DNA of 5,690 bases from Nitrospirales bacterium (GTDB lineage: Bacteria; Nitrospirota; Nitrospiria; Nitrospirales; UBA2166): assembly GCA_029261375.1 (NCBI GenBank), contig JAJDBL010000415.1, positions 1-5,690 of the forward strand, read 5' to 3'. The notes below the pieces were generated by a model. It saw only the letters and a list, made by a program, of their open reading frames with translations, was not told the DNA's origin and did not search any database. Positions 1 to 5,690 of this stretch are shown here, in pieces. Position 1 is the stretch's first letter. Every line of letters starts with the position of its first letter. The position numbers were made by a program, and so were the translations under genes.

Positions 1-17
1 GCCTCTGCCAAGTCCAG

Positions 18-44
18 CTGAGAACTCCTTGCGCAAGTTCTCAG
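18..44 (-). repeat. Inverted repeat downstream of the last gene (possible terminator)
   Basis: CTGAGAACT (18-26) and AGTTCTCAG (36-44) are perfect 9-bp arms with a 9-base loop. It begins 25 bases past the TAG stop (69-71) of the last gene in the run. No T-run follows the stem on the minus strand, so a role as transcript end is plausible but unproven. An alternative self-complementary 10-mer, CTTGCGCAAG (28-37), overlaps the loop and right arm. Confidence 0.4.
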
Positions 45-68
45 TCTGTACGGCAACCTCTATACTCA

Positions 69-944
69 CTAGCGTTGTACCGAGGGATGAGGATGATGGA
101 TCTTCATTCGGTCTGGCCTCATTTCGCTCGAGACCTTTCCACTCCCAGCATCAAGAATATAGGCTCCTCCAAAAGGATCTAGGGGAATACGCTTCACGAG
201 CTCAGTTGCCACGAGCTGCTCCAGGGTACCTGGAAATTGCCCAAAACGGGCATAGTATTGTTGAACCACCTGCTCCAGCGCCATGAGATCACGTTCGATC
301 GTTACTTCTTTGATTCTTATCTCAAGCTTTTCTCTCAAACGGGCATCGGTCGTTGACTCATACACACGGGCAAGAAACTCAAGTGCCAGTTGGGGAGCCT
401 TCGCCTGAACATGTAGCCTCGAGGCGAGCAGTGGCAGCCAGCTTGGTCGCCCAGGCATCTCCGTCGCCATTTCAATATACTCCGCTGCACGTCGATATTC
501 GCCGAGGAAGTTGAAATAATTGAACCCTAGAATGAAAGGGATTCTCCACTCTTCGAGGTCTGCTGCAATACCTTTTTCCAAAATTCGATTGCTTTGCTCA
601 ACGTGGGCCGCCATGACCGTCAGCGTCATACTCCCAGCAAGGTAGGCCTGTACGAATCTTGGATCCAGCGTCGTCACCGCATCGAGAGCAGTATAGATCC
701 AGTTGTACTCTTCTTCAGTGACCGTCCGATCGCCAAAGACCTGGATGATTCTCAACCAGATCAGGTCAGCAACAAGATTATTGTACCCGAGGGAAATAAG
801 TTTCAACATTTCTCCATCAGGAAAACGCATGAGCGCGCGAAGCACGGTGTCCTCACCACGCTGTTCGTCTATACGCAACTGAAGATGATGTAAGGTGCTG
901 ATGGCGAGCGCGCCCACCAGCAATAAGACCCCAAGCTTTATCAC
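69..944 (-). CDS. Membrane-anchored TPR-like protein with pseudopilin-like C-terminal segment
   Basis: Protein of 291 residues, not recognised as a named gene. An uncleaved-looking N-terminal hydrophobic segment (about residues 4-19) would anchor it in the inner membrane with the rest in the periplasm. Residues about 50-215 are helical and TPR-like: LDPRFVQAYLAGS (93-105), then FILGFNYFNFLGEYRRAAEY (137-156) and QLALEFLARVYE (185-196). Residues about 224-274 change character: VVQQYYARFGQFP, then ELVKRIPLDPFGGAYILD and GSGKVSS match the layout of the C-terminal half of GspG-type pseudopilins (a helix ending in Y-x-P, then a P-x-DP-[WF]-G-x-x-Y turn). The start is GTG in a GTGA overlap with the upstream ligase gene, without a clear Shine-Dalgarno, so it is probably coupled to that gene. 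A later Met (39) would lose the membrane segment. A role in pilin handling or surface glycan work is inferred from context only. Confidence 0.85.
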   Translation of the reverse strand: MIKLGVLLLVGALAISTLHHLQLRIDEQRGEDTVLRALMRFPDGEMLKLISLGYNNLVADLIWLRIIQVFGDRTVTEEEYNWIYTALDAVTTLDPRFVQAYLAGSMTLTVMAAHVEQSNRILEKGIAADLEEWRIPFILGFNYFNFLGEYRRAAEYIEMATEMPGRPSWLPLLASRLHVQAKAPQLALEFLARVYESTTDARLREKLEIRIKEVTIERDLMALEQVVQQYYARFGQFPGTLEQLVATELVKRIPLDPFGGAYILDAGSGKVSSEMRPDRMKIHHPHPSVQR

Positions 945-2902
945 GGCGTGCCCAGTCCAGCGAGTGCTTCACGCACATACGAGATGTCGACATCGAGAAA
1001 GCCCTTCTCCATCGGAATCAGTGTCTTCTCTCGAAACCCATCTGCACGGTTGATAATCTCCTGATATTCAGCTGCCGCCTCGGCCTTCTGCCCAAGTTGC
1101 TGATACAAATGCCCCAATCCAAACCTGGCTGGAAGATAGTTTGGTTCAAGTCTAATCGCATGGACCAGGTCATCCTGTGCTTCCTGGGTATTCCCCAGGG
1201 CAATATTGGCTCGAGCGCGTTCGAGATAATGGCGAGGGGAGTATGGGTCAAGATCAATGGCTTCTGCATACGACGCTCGCGCATTTTCAAGGGCCCAATT
1301 CTGACGAACTCTGTCTCCCGTGACGTCTGCCATCGTACGATAGATATGACCACGGTGACTTCTATATCGACCATCTACAATATTGAGACTCGCGGCGTCG
1401 TTAATCCAAGCGACGGCTTCTTCACCCCACGCCCAATTTCCCGACACACGAAGCTGCTGGAACGCCGCCTCCGCACGTGTGTCGTAATATGTCGCATTGC
1501 CAGGAGCAAGAAGCACCGCCAAATCTAAACGACCATGCGCCCCATCAATATCCTTCTCCGCAAGAACCCGTTGGGAGTCAACCCAGGCATACCACGCAAG
1601 CGCTGGCCGTATTGCCACAACACCGATAAGCACTGCGATAATGTATATGCCACATACGATGAACTTCGTGGGACGCACCACGAAGACGGATACCCTCTCT
1701 TCACGACACGCCATACGATTTAAGCTGAGAATCATCGCCCCGAAGAGGATCAAGAGCAGGACGACCGGCGGCTGATGAAACGTAGAATCTACCGCTGCAT
1801 GTGCAAACATGCCAAGCATTCCGCTCGTAAGTCCGATCAGCAGACCGCGCTCCTCCGACAGCCGCGGATTTGCTAACGCGGCATACGCGGACCTCCCCAT
1901 TCGAGACATCCCCCACACAAACACATATAGGCCCACAACGCCGAGTTCTACAAGAATCTGAAGATACTCGTTATGCGCGGTCTGAGCCCGTGTGCCGTAG
2001 CGTGAGAGCACCCCCTCCACCAAAACGGGATATCGCTGAGACGTGTATTTATAAATACCCAGCCCGGTGCCCAACGGATGCTCTACCGCTCGAGTAATGG
2101 AACTGGACCAAATCTTGACGCGAGAGTACGTGTAGGGATTATGTTGATGTTCGTCCCAGACGCGTACTTGAAGCGGGGTAGGTAGAACCGTTAGCGCTAA
2201 TGCGACTGCGAGCACGCACGCGATTGCCACCTTCCCAAAACGGAACCACACGACACACCCGGTTGTCAGGAGCAATGCTAACCATCCGCCTCGAGATCCA
2301 CTGTAGAGGATCGTAGCAACGAGGAGAACCAATACCCCCCACAGGATCACCCTCATTCTCCAATTGTATCGAGGGGAAAAGGTGAGCAACCCAAGAACCA
2401 ATCCAGAGATGGCGACGAGATATACAGCGAAAAAGTTAGGGTTGAAAAAAGTCCCCTTTGCACGACCAGATTCTAAAACAATGGACTGCAGACCACCCAT
2501 TGTCGCTTCGATACAGCCGATCACGATCACCGCGTACACGGCAAGATCAATCCTCCTTCTCCGATCAATCCAGTGGTACACCAGGAAGAAGAAAACGGCA
2601 TAGCTGAAAAGGCTTCCCAGCCACTGCAGGCTCATATGCAAATAAGGGGACCTAAGAGTCGTCAAAGCCGCTAAGATGAGAAAAACGGCCGTGGGGAAGT
2701 GAAGGGGGCTCCCGTAAACCCTAAGAACCCCCTGTTGTACGGAGGCAACAACCCAAATGGTCAGGAGGAAAATTAGCGTAAGACGGAGGAGTGTGACGGG
2801 AAGGTGAGACGTGCCCCCCTCTATCAGAGGGGAAAAGCACAGAAGCAGCAGGAGAATGGCGAAGCCAAATCTAATGACTCGCCGGTCCTCATCTAAAAAC
2901 AC
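941..2902 (-). CDS. Wzy/WaaL (O-antigen ligase family) membrane protein with C-terminal TPR domain
   Basis: Polytopic inner-membrane protein of 653 residues. About 12-13 hydrophobic segments fill residues 10-431, interrupted by a long hydrophilic, presumably periplasmic loop (about 245-312). Family marks of the Wzy_C superfamily are visible: KGTFFNPNFFAVYL (149-162), SGSRGGWLALL (201-211), RVKIW (261-265) leading to HPLGTGLGIY (275-284), AHNEYLQ (309-315) and HAAVDSTFHQP (368-378). Residues about 435-625 form a TPR-type domain, clearest at 541-620. Members of this family move lipid-linked glycans: Wzy polymerases, WaaL ligases, and PglL/PilO/TfpO-type transferases that O-glycosylate pilins. 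Sequence alone does not separate these; the position downstream of two pilins favours pilin glycosylation as an inference. The start is GTG: AAGGA lies 8 bases upstream and an in-frame stop (2924-2926) excludes longer versions. The stop overlaps the next gene's GTG, indicating translational coupling. Confidence 0.88.
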   Translation of the reverse strand: MFLDEDRRVIRFGFAILLLLLCFSPLIEGGTSHLPVTLLRLTLIFLLTIWVVASVQQGVLRVYGSPLHFPTAVFLILAALTTLRSPYLHMSLQWLGSLFSYAVFFFLVYHWIDRRRRIDLAVYAVIVIGCIEATMGGLQSIVLESGRAKGTFFNPNFFAVYLVAISGLVLGLLTFSPRYNWRMRVILWGVLVLLVATILYSGSRGGWLALLLTTGCVVWFRFGKVAIACVLAVALALTVLPTPLQVRVWDEHQHNPYTYSRVKIWSSSITRAVEHPLGTGLGIYKYTSQRYPVLVEGVLSRYGTRAQTAHNEYLQILVELGVVGLYVFVWGMSRMGRSAYAALANPRLSEERGLLIGLTSGMLGMFAHAAVDSTFHQPPVVLLLILFGAMILSLNRMACREERVSVFVVRPTKFIVCGIYIIAVLIGVVAIRPALAWYAWVDSQRVLAEKDIDGAHGRLDLAVLLAPGNATYYDTRAEAAFQQLRVSGNWAWGEEAVAWINDAASLNIVDGRYRSHRGHIYRTMADVTGDRVRQNWALENARASYAEAIDLDPYSPRHYLERARANIALGNTQEAQDDLVHAIRLEPNYLPARFGLGHLYQQLGQKAEAAAEYQEIINRADGFREKTLIPMEKGFLDVDISYVREALAGLGTP

Positions 2903-2910
2903 CTGAAATT

Positions 2911-2915
2911 TCCTT
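2911..2915 (-). promoter_or_regulatory. Shine-Dalgarno supporting the GTG start of the Wzy/WaaL-type gene
   Basis: AAGGA on the minus strand lies 8 bases before the GTG at 2900-2902. An in-frame TAG at 2924-2926 lies upstream, so this GTG is the only start that keeps the first membrane segment. Confidence 0.7.
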
Positions 2916-2941
2916 CTGTGTTTCTATACCTCGTCCATCGC

Positions 2942-2978
2942 TGTCAGCGTATCCCTACGTGACGGGGATACGCTGACA
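2942..2978 (-). terminator. Perfect 14-bp hairpin between pilin 2 and the Wzy/WaaL-type gene
   Basis: TGTCAGCGTATCCC (2942-2955) is the exact reverse complement of GGGATACGCTGACA (2965-2978), with a 9-base loop TACGTGACG. It lies 63 bases past the pilin 2 stop and 39 bases before the ligase start. Neither strand has a T-run after the stem, so it is not a classic intrinsic terminator. It may be a partial terminator or attenuator, a 3' end that stabilises the pilin mRNA, or a processing site. The structure is certain on the sequence; the function is inferred. Confidence 0.5.
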
Positions 2979-3041
2979 AAGAGACATAAGACACACAAGG
3001 TTTTACTCGAGCCTAAGCAGCATAAAACTGAGTAACAGCTT

Positions 3042-3497
3042 TTACGTCGCTTCGTTCACGTCATTATGAGTATTCGTTAGTATGTTGCTATTGTTGATAG
3101 ACCAGGTGTCGACCCCGACGTCACCATCGATATTCCCACACCCTGTCGCCGTAAACGCAGGCGTCCCGTCAATGGCAGGTGTTGCGCCGTTACACGTCGC
3201 GGCAGCTGCTGATCCAACTGTGGCTCCAAGCCCAATCGAATATGTATACCTCGGATTGGCCGCTTGGATATCAAATCCGACAGCTGTGAAACTCGCATAC
3301 GAGTCTGATTCAGCCATAAACGAAAGCTCAGCCGTATAAATGCCCTTGAGGTTGACCTTCGCTTCGCCTTGTTTGGCCTTGGATTGATACTTCAAGAAGT
3401 TGGGAATCGCAATAGCAGCGAGAATCCCAATAATAGCCACAACAATCATCAACTCCACCAGCGTGAAGCCCTTACGGTCACTACAGTCAATCTTCAT
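3042..3497 (-). CDS. Type IV prepilin, PilA/PilE-like (pilin 2)
   Basis: Prepilin of 151 residues (mature about 141). The leader is MKIDCSDRKG (10 residues), then Phe+1 and Glu+5 with the same 23-residue hydrophobic helix as the neighbouring pilin. The frame is open further upstream to an ATG at 3536 and a TTG at 3542, but these would give a 25-residue leader, and the canonical AAGGAGG lies 8 bases before the ATG at 3497, so that start is chosen. The globular domain carries C102 and C120, likely a disulfide pair, followed at once by GNIDGDVGVDTW (121-132); the C-terminus ends NDVNEAT. The middle of the protein is rich in Ala, Gly, Thr and Ser (about residues 91-118) and is the part most different from its paralogue. 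It has its own 179-base upstream region and is followed by a strong hairpin, so it may be expressed as a separate unit from its neighbours. Major versus minor role cannot be decided here. Confidence 0.95.
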   Translation of the reverse strand: MKIDCSDRKGFTLVELMIVVAIIGILAAIAIPNFLKYQSKAKQGEAKVNLKGIYTAELSFMAESDSYASFTAVGFDIQAANPRYTYSIGLGATVGSAAAATCNGATPAIDGTPAFTATGCGNIDGDVGVDTWSINNSNILTNTHNDVNEAT

Positions 3498-3676
3498 GCT
3501 CAACTCCTCCTTAGTTAAAAACCTATACGCCCTCATATACAATCAAAATATATCGCGCATTACGCATCAATGGCAGTGATGTCTGTCACCCCCGTAATAA
3601 TTTATCTTGAAGCAGTCTGTCCCTTTTGTCAATAAACACTTGATGAGCAATACAGGAACAGAACGTATCAATACCT
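3498..3676 (-). promoter_or_regulatory. AT-rich region upstream of pilin 2, probable leader or promoter region
   Basis: This 179-base gap separates the two pilins, whereas the TPR-to-pilin 1 gap is only 24 bases. On the minus strand it contains a consensus -35 hexamer TTGACA (3627-3632), but the best -10-like hexamer, GATAAA (3601-3606), is 20 bases away, too far for a typical sigma-70 promoter. No sigma-54 GG-N10-GC pair was found. The motif GACAGAC occurs twice (3615-3621 and 3581-3587), 34 bases apart. No clear terminator follows pilin 1. A promoter here is likely from context but cannot be placed. Confidence 0.3.
3504..3512 (-). promoter_or_regulatory. Strong Shine-Dalgarno that fixes the pilin 2 start
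   Basis: The minus strand reads AAGGAGGAG here, with the AAGGAGG core (3506-3512) 8 bases before the ATG at 3495-3497. It sits inside the longer open frame, so it decides in favour of the shorter protein, whose 10-residue leader is a normal prepilin leader. Confidence 0.85.
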
Positions 3677-4123
3677 TCATTGAAGAACGTCATTAACTCG
3701 ATTGCTTAGAACCTGCGAACTATCGATAATCCAATCATCGATGGTAGGGTCCCCATCAATCTGCCCACATGCCTGTGCAGTAAAGTCTACCATCGCGACA
3801 CCTGCCACCCGTGCTGCACACACACTGGCGGGAGTCCTCCCGGTCGTTGTCCCACCAAGATCATAGGTAAACCGACGATTCGGCTCTGCGACCCACCCGA
3901 GTTCGGTAAATGAAGCCGTATATCTGTTTGCCTCGCCAAAAAACGAGACCTCGGCGGTAAAGACGCTTTTGAGGCTTGTAGACGCCTCTGTCTGTTTAGC
4001 CTTCGTTTGGTAGACGAAGTAATTCGGAATTGCAATGGCGGCAAGAATGCCTATGATTGCCACGACAATCATCAGCTCGACGAGGGTGAACCCATTGGGC
4101 GCCCGAGCGAACAGTTTTGTCAT
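3677..4123 (-). CDS. Type IV prepilin, PilA/PilE-like (pilin 1)
   Basis: Prepilin of 148 residues (mature about 137). The N-terminus is an 11-residue leader, [11 protein letters not shown], then the class III signal: Gly before the cut, Phe at +1 and Glu at +5, followed by the hydrophobic helix (residues 12-34) that packs the pilus core and first anchors the subunit in the inner membrane. A PilD-type peptidase would cut after Gly11 and methylate Phe12. The globular part has two cysteines (C102, C119), likely a disulfide loop, followed directly by [12 protein letters not shown] (120-131) and a C-terminus ending NDVLQ. The ATG has a good Shine-Dalgarno (AGGGAGGA, 4131-4138) 7 bases upstream. 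It lies 24 bases after the TPR gene and is probably read through from it. It could be the major pilin or a minor one; length and conserved core fit a type IVa major-type subunit. It is paralogous to the next gene. Confidence 0.95.
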   Translation of the reverse strand: MTKLFARAPNGFTLVELMIVVAIIGILAAIAIPNYFVYQTKAKQTEASTSLKSVFTAEVSFFGEANRYTASFTELGWVAEPNRRFTYDLGGTTTGRTPASVCAARVAGVAMVDFTAQACGQIDGDPTIDDWIIDSSQVLSNRVNDVLQ

Positions 4124-4130
4124 CCCGATT

Positions 4131-4138
4131 TCCTCCCT
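4131..4138 (-). promoter_or_regulatory. Shine-Dalgarno of pilin 1
   Basis: The minus strand reads AGGGAGGA, 7 bases before the ATG at 4121-4123. It lies in the 24-base gap after the TPR gene and indicates independent, efficient initiation on the pilin rather than simple coupling. Confidence 0.75.
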
Positions 4139-4147
4139 ACGCAGATC

Positions 4148-5690
4148 CTAGATCCCGCCCATACCGGGAGGAGTCTCCAACCCACCTTGATCAAGAGCCT
4201 CACGCAACATCTCATTCTCTGGATCGAGTTCAAGCGATCTCTGCCACGCCCTGCGTGCCTCATCCCGTTGTCCCAAAGAGAGATAGACGTCGCCGAGATG
4301 CTGAACAATGACTGGGTCAGTGGGGACAAGTTCCACCGCACGCTTCAGGTGTACTAGCGCTTCCTTCGCTTGTCCCATTTTGTAGTAGGCCCACGCAAGA
4401 CTATCGACGTAATAACCATTGTCTGGTTCAAGAGTCACCGCCCGCCGAATCAGTCCCATGGCGTCATCAAGTCTAACCCCTTGTTCGACATAATAATAGC
4501 CAAGATAGTTGAGGGCATCGGCGTGATCTGGATCCAGTCGTATCGTCTCCTCCATATGCGTTATTAACTCAGCTTCGCGATCACGTTTATCATGCACCAC
4601 GGCAAGATGGTAGTGGAGATCGGATGCCGTGGCGTTTTTCTCGATACCCCGTTGCAGTATTTCTGCGGCCGCATCATATTGCGTAAGTTGACTGAGGCTC
4701 AATGCCAATACGATGTACACGTCAACTCTTTCTGGCTCAAGAGATACCGCTTGCCGAAGCAGGGGAATAGACTTTTCAAAGGTCTTGAGCCGATAGTATA
4801 GGTGACCAAGATGAAAGATGGTGTCTAAATATTGAGCGTCAAGTGTAAGAACGTGCAGATACTGCTCAATCGCTTTGTCGTATTCATTGGTTTGTTCAAA
4901 CACCAAGCCCAAATAGTCACGAACCATCACATCATTCGGTCGATGATCCAACACCGCTTGGAGGTTTGAAATAGCATCGCTGAACTCCTGCTGCTCAACG
5001 TTGATAAGTCCAATCCGTAGAAGCGCCTCAACATTGTTGGGGTCTTCTCGACGTATCTCGCCGAGGAGCAGAAGCGCGGGTTCATAGGACCGCTCTCTTA
5101 AGTACAGCCGAATAAGCTCTGAACGGACGAGCGGCATCGGTCCGTGCACGGCGTCGATGGTCTGCTGGTACACTTTAATTGCATCGGCGATGGCCCCTTG
5201 TTGCTCATGGACTTTTGCGAGCGCCATGTGGGCAGGAAGAAAATCTCGTTGTCCCGAAATCGCCTGCTCAAAGTACTGAATAGCCTGATCTGCGTGCTGT
5301 TGCTCAAGAGCAATGCGGCCGAGGTGGTAATACGCGATAGGTAAATCCGGCCGAAGTTGGATACTATGATTCAGCGCCGCATTCGCTTGATCGAGTTCAT
5401 TGAGGCTAATAAGCAGAACTCCCTTCTTCACATACACCTCAGCGTTCTGGGATTGCTGCTGAATCGCACCATCATAGAGCTCGATTGCACGCCCAAGTAA
5501 TCCAAATTTGACTAACACGTCGGCAAGCGATACCTGAATCTTGGGATCAATGTTCTCAGTGTTCAGCGCAGAGTCAAGATGACCAAGAGCGCGTGCCTTA
5601 TCATTCATGCCAGCGTGCAAGAGGGCTAGTCTGGCGTGTAGATAGGACGACGACGGATCCGACTTGAGCGCTAACGTGTACTTATCTCTC
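4148..5690 (-). CDS. Multi-TPR scaffold protein, N-terminus cut by window edge
   Basis: Tetratricopeptide-repeat protein that continues past the right edge. The frame stays open from the TAG stop (4148-4150) to base 5690. The TTG at 5618-5620 is a possible start codon but lies inside a TPR: the codons upstream read RDKYTLALKSDPSSSYLHAR, the end of one repeat and the start of the next. About 513 residues are visible, forming about 14 consecutive 34-residue repeats with the usual W/L-G-Y-A-F-A-P pattern (for example ALNYLGYYYVEQG and LGDVYLSLGQRDEARRAWQR) and a short Gly-rich tail, GGLETPPGMGGI. TPR arrays bind other proteins. Its last three repeats resemble the widespread bacterial TPR proteins or lipoproteins, several of which sit near pilus or export genes. 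A signal peptide or lipobox cannot be judged because the N-terminus is missing. The pilin gene begins 24 bases downstream, suggesting co-transcription. A role in pilus assembly is inferred from context only. Confidence 0.93.
   Translation of the reverse strand, partial: RDKYTLALKSDPSSSYLHARLALLHAGMNDKARALGHLDSALNTENIDPKIQVSLADVLVKFGLLGRAIELYDGAIQQQSQNAEVYVKKGVLLISLNELDQANAALNHSIQLRPDLPIAYYHLGRIALEQQHADQAIQYFEQAISGQRDFLPAHMALAKVHEQQGAIADAIKVYQQTIDAVHGPMPLVRSELIRLYLRERSYEPALLLLGEIRREDPNNVEALLRIGLINVEQQEFSDAISNLQAVLDHRPNDVMVRDYLGLVFEQTNEYDKAIEQYLHVLTLDAQYLDTIFHLGHLYYRLKTFEKSIPLLRQAVSLEPERVDVYIVLALSLSQLTQYDAAAEILQRGIEKNATASDLHYHLAVVHDKRDREAELITHMEETIRLDPDHADALNYLGYYYVEQGVRLDDAMGLIRRAVTLEPDNGYYVDSLAWAYYKMGQAKEALVHLKRAVELVPTDPVIVQHLGDVYLSLGQRDEARRAWQRSLELDPENEMLREALDQGGLETPPGMGGI

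Noticed and set aside
1097..1528. Plus-strand open frames within the ligase gene and the other genes, including a 143-residue one here.
   Set aside because: They lie antisense to well-supported genes, show no recognisable domain or plausible ribosome binding site, and have compositions expected from the opposite strand.
2903..2941. CTGACA and TATAGA on the minus strand as a promoter for the Wzy/WaaL-type gene.
   Set aside because: The spacing is only 13 bases, and the CTGACA belongs to the right-hand end of the hairpin.
3498..3542. Longer pilin 2 starting at the ATG of 3536 or the TTG of 3542.
   Set aside because: It would give a 25-residue leader, and the strong Shine-Dalgarno lies within that extension, directly before the ATG at 3497.
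3577..3590. Short palindrome GTGA-TGTCTG-TCAC as a terminator of pilin 1.
   Set aside because: The stem is only 4 bp, about 90 bases past the stop, without a T-run.
3498..3676. Sigma-54 promoter upstream of pilin 2, as is common for pilA genes.
   Set aside because: No GG-N10-GC pair was found on the minus strand. The nearest candidates have spacings of 8 or 14 bases.
3300..4090. Aromatic residues at mature positions 1, 24, 27, 50/51 and 57 of both pilins, as in the Geobacter pilin proposed to conduct electrons.
   Set aside because: Aromatics at 1, 24 and 27 are common in type IVa pilins, these pilins are more than twice as long as the Geobacter one, and the pilin-conduction model is itself disputed. 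No cytochrome gene lies in the window.

Overview
The window (about 50% GC by eye) carries five genes, all on the minus strand, so transcription runs from position 5690 down to 1. The genes are packed tightly and look like part of a type IV pilus locus of a Gram-negative bacterium. Two type IVa-like prepilins have 10- and 11-residue leaders, an aromatic +1 residue and Glu5. Together with a Wzy/WaaL-type membrane protein and TPR-rich neighbours, this style is reminiscent of Nitrospirota, NC10 or former Deltaproteobacteria. The assignment to a group is only an impression, because the sequence holds no phylogenetic marker such as rRNA.

Layout in transcription order: (1) a long TPR protein, 4148 to beyond 5690, whose N-terminus lies outside the window; (2) pilin 1, 4123-3677, starting 24 bases after the TPR stop; (3) a 179-base AT-rich gap that may hold a promoter or leader; (4) pilin 2, 3497-3042, with a strong Shine-Dalgarno; (5) a 139-base gap with a perfect 14-bp hairpin (2942-2978) lacking a U-tract; (6) a Wzy/WaaL (O-antigen ligase family) membrane protein with a C-terminal TPR region, 2902-941, GTG start; (7) a membrane-anchored TPR-like protein ending in a pseudopilin-like segment, 944-69, whose GTG overlaps the preceding stop in GTGA; (8) a second inverted repeat at 18-44.

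A reasonable joint reading, by inference, is that the locus makes two paralogous pilin subunits, modifies them (or another surface polymer) through the Wzy-family glycan transferase, and supports assembly with TPR scaffold proteins. Three of the five genes carry TPR or TPR-like segments. The hairpin between the second pilin and the ligase would suit a locus that needs much more pilin than transferase. No tRNA, rRNA, CRISPR, transposon or phage gene was seen, and no gene-free stretch exceeds 300 bases.
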